15,308 nt of DNA from DATHTK01 sp035463295. Lineage in GTDB: Bacteria; Actinomycetota; Rubrobacteria; Rubrobacterales; Rubrobacteraceae. How positions within the stretch are numbered: position 1 is the first letter of the stretch; every line of letters starts with the position of its first letter. The stretch lies in NCBI GenBank assembly GCA_035463295.1, contig DATHTK010000075.1, positions 1 to 15,308 of the forward strand, written 5' to 3'. Under the pieces are notes generated by a model. It worked only from the letters and a program-made list of their open reading frames with translations, searched no databases and was not told the origin of the DNA. The translations under genes were made by a program, and so were the position numbers. Shown in pieces: positions 12,681-15,308 of the stretch.

Positions 12681-13306
12681 GACCCCGGGAGGCGCTGCGG
12701 GGCGCGCGGCTGCTCCTCGTCACGGACCCGCGCCCGGACCTCGCCGCTCGCGTCGAGGCCGCCGTCCGGGGTGGGGTGGACGTCGTGCAACTCAGGCATA
12801 AGGGCGCCGCGACGCACGAGCTCGTCGCGTTGGCCGAGGAGCTGCGCGAGATCTGCGCCAGCGAAGCTGGCGTCCTCTTCACCGTAAACGACGACGTGGA
12901 GCTAGCCCGTATCGTCGGGGCCGACGGCGTCCACCTGGGGCAGGAAGACGAGCCCGTCGCGAGGGCGAGGGAGGTCCTCGGCCCGGAGGCGGTCGTGGGC
13001 CGCTCGGCAGGCACGGTCGAGGAGGCGCGGGAGGCCGCCCGGGAGGGCGCGGACTACCTGGGCGTCGGGACCGTCTTCGCCACCCCGACAAAGCCCGACG
13101 CGCAGGTCGCCGGGATCGCGCTCGTCGCGGCGGTTGCGCGAGAGAGCCTCCCGCTGCCCTGGTTCGCCATCGGCGGCATCACCCGTGATACCGGGCCGGA
13201 GGTCGCCGCGGCGGGGGCCCCCGGCTTCGCGGTGGTGCGCGCTGTCCTCGACGCCCCTCGGCCCGGGGCCGCCGCTCGGGCGCTCCGGACGCTCCTGGAG
13301 CCGTGA
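12677..13306 (+). CDS. thiE: Thiamine-phosphate synthase ThiE
   Basis: ThiE condenses HMP-PP with thiazole phosphate to thiamine phosphate. I start at GTG 12677, which overlaps the previous stop by 4 bases and gives a normal 209-residue TIM barrel; an in-frame GTG at 12653 adds eight residues. Visible motifs are LLLVTDP (12-18), VVQLRHKGAAT (37-45), FTVNDDVELA (68-77), DGVHLGQED (83-91), VVGRSAGT (106-113), ADYLGVGTVFATPTKP (125-140) and FAIGGI (163-168). His41 follows the usual QxR pair, and Ala-Gly-Thr replaces the common Ser/Val-His-Thr at 111-113, a mild change near the pyrophosphate loop. Substrates come from ThiD and ThiM upstream. Confidence 0.94.
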   Translation: MRPREALRGARLLLVTDPRPDLAARVEAAVRGGVDVVQLRHKGAATHELVALAEELREICASEAGVLFTVNDDVELARIVGADGVHLGQEDEPVARAREVLGPEAVVGRSAGTVEEAREAAREGADYLGVGTVFATPTKPDAQVAGIALVAAVARESLPLPWFAIGGITRDTGPEVAAAGAPGFAVVRAVLDAPRPGAAARALRTLLEP

Positions 13307-14298
13307 CGGTCAGGCTATACTCGGTGCGTGGATCTCGAGTCAACGACCCTCGCGCCGGACAGCCCGTGAAGGCGGATCTCGTCTCCGGCATCCTGCCCGT
13401 CCGCGAAGACGACCGCATACTCCTCCTCCAGCGCCCGACGGGGACGTGGGAGCCCCCCGCGGGACGCCTCAGCGCCGGGGAGGGTTTCGAAGAGGGGGCC
13501 GTGCGGGAACTCTACGAGGAGACCGGGCTCCTCGTCCCCCCCCACCGCATCCTGGCTACCTGGGTCGGACGAGCCCCCAGGCGAGAAGGAGAGATCCGCG
13601 AATCTACCCTTCTCGCCTCCGTTACCTACATAGGCCGGACCCGCGGGAGCGAGGTGCGGATCTCGGACGAGCACCTCGGCTACCGTTGGGCGACCCTCGA
13701 GGAGTGGCTCGCTCTGCCGAGCTGGTGGAGCCGGGATAACATCCGGCGCGCCGCCGGAGCGGTAGAGGCACTTCGCGAAGCGCCCCTACCGGCTCGCAAG
13801 ACGCCCCTGCCGCTCCCGGAACCCCAAGTACGCGACGCCGGAGTCATCCACGCGAATCTGGGTGCCGGTACTGTGCTGGTCGACCTGGAAGGGGACGAGC
13901 CGCGGGCCCTACTCCTGCGTCGCCGCAAGCCGCCGGCCGGTCTCTGGGAGAACCCGGGCGGGATGCTGGAGCCGGATGAGGACTTCGTCGCCGCCGCCCG
14001 CCGCGAGACCTTCGAGGAGACAGGCCTCGACGCCGAACCGGAGGTCGCCTGGTGGGCCCGGGTCGAGCCCTGGCGCGGACCGGACGACCCCGAGCTCTAC
14101 GCTGGCGTCGGATTCCTGGCGCATCATCCCGGTGGGGAGGTGCGACCCGAGGACGTGGCTCACGACGCCCACCGCTGGGCGACCGAGAGGGAGTGGCGCG
14201 CCCTGCCGACCTGGTACACGAGAGGCGAGCTGGACGACCTGTGGGCTGCGATCCGCGCGCTCGACGCCGGCCGTCGGAACCCGTCGCTCTACCGTTGA
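13303..14298 (+). CDS. Tandem double-Nudix hydrolase
   Basis: A 331-residue protein with two complete Nudix domains. The first (about 22-160) has the box at 54-76: GRLSAGE, GFEEGAV, RELYEETGL. The second (about 178-325) has it at 220-242: GMLEPDE, DFVAAAR, RETFEETGL. Both keep every metal-binding glutamate, so both may be active. Nudix enzymes cleave X-linked diphosphates. Placed between thiE and thiL, it may act on TPP, HMP-PP or damaged thiamine diphosphates; that is inference. The GTG at 13303 overlaps the thiE stop (GTGA). GTG 13366, just before the first conserved strand (KADLVSGILPV), is a serious alternative, because TATACT (13316-13321) lies inside the longer form. The stop overlaps the thiL TTG. 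Confidence 0.88.
   Translation: MTVRLYSVRGSRVNDPRAGQPVKADLVSGILPVREDDRILLLQRPTGTWEPPAGRLSAGEGFEEGAVRELYEETGLLVPPHRILATWVGRAPRREGEIRESTLLASVTYIGRTRGSEVRISDEHLGYRWATLEEWLALPSWWSRDNIRRAAGAVEALREAPLPARKTPLPLPEPQVRDAGVIHANLGAGTVLVDLEGDEPRALLLRRRKPPAGLWENPGGMLEPDEDFVAAARRETFEETGLDAEPEVAWWARVEPWRGPDDPELYAGVGFLAHHPGGEVRPEDVAHDAHRWATEREWRALPTWYTRGELDDLWAAIRALDAGRRNPSLYR
13316..13321 (+). promoter_or_regulatory. -10 element TATACT, same as before the first Nudix gene
   Basis: GGCTATACTCGGTGC is followed directly by GTG 13328. The first Nudix gene has GGCTATACTGCGGTGC followed by ATG. The match covers 15 of 16 positions with a one-base gap and is the best promoter pair in the window. GTG 13328 opens a 13-codon frame ending in TGA 13367-13369, which overlaps the in-frame GTG 13366 of the double Nudix. 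Confidence 0.5.
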
Positions 14299-15227
14299 AC
14301 GAGTTCGAGCTCATACGGAGGATCGCCGGCAAGCTCCCCCAGATACCGCCGGAGGTGCTGGTGCCGATAGGGGACGACTGCGCCGTGCTGCGCCTGGGCG
14401 AGCAGACCTGGGCCGCCGCGTCTGACATGCTCGTCTTCGGGCATCACTTCGAGGAATGGGCCGAGCCGGAGGACGTCGGCTACAAGGCCGTCGCCGTCAA
14501 CGTCTCGGACGTGGCGGCGATGGGGGGGACCCCGCGGTTCATCCTGGCTTCGGGCGGCGCGGACGACCCGGAGAGTACCTACCGGTGCATGGAGGGAGTC
14601 CTCGAGGCCTGCGGGCAGTTTGGCGTCTACCCGCTCGGGGGAGACACCACCCGCGCCGACGCTCTGACCGTAGATGTGGCGATTCTCGGGGAGCTCGCCG
14701 CGCCGCCCGTACTCCGGTCCGGCGCTAGGGTCGGGGACCTGCTCGCGGTCACCGGGGAGCTCGGCGCCTCGGCGGCGGGCTTTCTCGCGCTGGAGAGCGG
14801 GGCGCCTGGCCCCGAGCGCCTCGTCCGCAGGCACCTGCGACCCGAACCGAGGGCGGCGGCGGGTTTCGCCGCGGCGCGGCTGGGGGTGAGCGCCATGATA
14901 GACCTTTCCGACGGGCTCGCCTCGGATGTGAGACACGTGTGCGAGAAGAGCGGGATGGGATGCCGCGTCGACCTCGACCTTCTTCCGGTAGCGTCCGACA
15001 CGCGAGAGCTCGCGCTCTCCCTCGGGCGGGACCCCGAGGAGCTCGCGGCGAGCGGGGGGGAGGACTACGAGTTGCTCGTCTCCGCTCGGGAACGGGTAGT
15101 GGACGCGCTGGCCCGGCAGGTGGAGGTGCCGGTCACGGTGATCGGCGAGGTCACGGATGGGGGTGTGCTCTTCGAGCGAGAGGGAGTGCCGGTCGAGGGG
15201 CTCTCCGGCTGGGACCACTTCCGTTAA
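14295..15227 (+). CDS. thiL: Thiamine-monophosphate kinase ThiL
   Basis: ThiL phosphorylates thiamine phosphate to the cofactor TPP with ATP, the last step of the pathway. The TTG start at 14295 overlaps the preceding stop by 4 bases (TTGA) and gives MNEFELIRRI, the standard ThiL N-terminus; the frame continues open upstream but is shadow there. The 310-residue protein shows IGDDCAV (25-31) with the metal-binding Asp pair, SDMLVFGHHF (43-52), VNVSDVAAMGGTP (68-80), PLGGDTTR (113-120), MIDLSDGLASD and SGGEDYELL near the end, all in family order. The family usually has a small residue or Glu at the Phe48 position of the LVxGxHF motif. Complete and intact. Confidence 0.95.
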   Translation: MNEFELIRRIAGKLPQIPPEVLVPIGDDCAVLRLGEQTWAAASDMLVFGHHFEEWAEPEDVGYKAVAVNVSDVAAMGGTPRFILASGGADDPESTYRCMEGVLEACGQFGVYPLGGDTTRADALTVDVAILGELAAPPVLRSGARVGDLLAVTGELGASAAGFLALESGAPGPERLVRRHLRPEPRAAAGFAAARLGVSAMIDLSDGLASDVRHVCEKSGMGCRVDLDLLPVASDTRELALSLGRDPEELAASGGEDYELLVSARERVVDALARQVEVPVTVIGEVTDGGVLFEREGVPVEGLSGWDHFR

Positions 15228-15231
15228 GGCG

Positions 15232-15308
15232 TCAGGTCTTGTCGTGGGAGAAGTGAGCGGACCTCCGTAGAACTCGACCTCCCCCGGCGTCGCGGAGTCC
15301 TTCGAGGG
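15232..15308 (-). CDS. Possible 3' end of a convergent gene
   Basis: On the minus strand the frame entering from the right edge reads LEGLRDAGGGRVLRRSAHFS and then HDKT before a TGA at plus 15232-15234. It would converge on thiL with a 4-base gap. The stretch is too short to recognise; an arginine- and glycine-rich end like this can arise by chance in GC-rich DNA. Sequence to the right of the window decides it. Confidence 0.3.
   Translation of the reverse strand, partial: LEGLRDAGGGRVLRRSAHFSHDKT

Noticed and set aside
14052..14294. Upstream extension of the thiL frame.
   Set aside because: It overlaps the second Nudix domain and is Arg/Gly-rich. TTG 14295 gives the standard ThiL N-terminus.
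1..15308. CRISPR array, tRNA genes, insertion sequences, prophage or defence genes.
   Set aside because: I looked for repeated spacers, cloverleaf patterns, terminal repeats and transposase, integrase or nuclease motifs and saw none.

Overview
The window looks like chromosomal DNA from a high-GC Gram-positive actinobacterium. It is GC-rich throughout, uses GTG and TTG starts, has many 4-base stop/start overlaps, and carries a class-E-type sortase and an ECF-type thiamine transporter subunit. A Rubrobacter-like organism is my best guess; this is inferred from protein style, not proven. I see no CRISPR array, tRNA, rRNA, transposase or phage gene.

Layout. (1) Positions 1-1819 hold four tightly packed + strand genes: a RibD/DHFR-type reductase tail, a cupin, a DUF1579-like protein and an alpha/beta hydrolase. 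By eye they are less GC-rich than the rest. They abut, with no spacer and in the same frame, a headless C-terminal part of a CCA-adding enzyme/poly(A) polymerase (1820-2371), so this looks like a recombination junction. (2) Positions 2376-4653 carry a two-domain rhodanese, a membrane-anchored sortase, and a convergent short-chain dehydrogenase whose stop lies 7 bases from the sortase stop. (3) Positions 4654-7616 are gene-poor. They hold a doubtful small protein, a secreted DUF11-type protein and a DUF3303-type protein (both - strand, each with a hairpin terminator), several strong inverted repeats, and a decayed PD40/TolB-like beta-propeller fragment. (4) Positions 7617-8831 carry a Crp/Fnr-family regulator and a seven-iron ferredoxin, separated by a long inverted repeat, with a clear terminator after the ferredoxin. 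(5) Positions 8931-15227 carry a Nudix hydrolase and then a thiamine cluster: TPP riboswitch, thiT, thiD, thiM, a DUF2071 gene, thiE, a tandem double-Nudix protein, thiL.

How it works together. The thiamine genes encode uptake and salvage, not full synthesis. ThiT captures thiamine; ThiM and ThiD phosphorylate the thiazole alcohol and the pyrimidine (HMP); ThiE joins them to thiamine phosphate; ThiL makes TPP. No thiC, thiG, thiS, thiO or thiF is present here. The TPP riboswitch probably acts on translation, because the thiT Shine-Dalgarno lies in a hairpin. Two genes of unassigned role, DUF2071 and the double Nudix, are embedded by 4-base overlaps and are the best candidates for undescribed thiamine-related functions. 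The two Nudix genes also share a nearly identical promoter-like element very close to a start codon, suggesting leaderless transcription and a common control.
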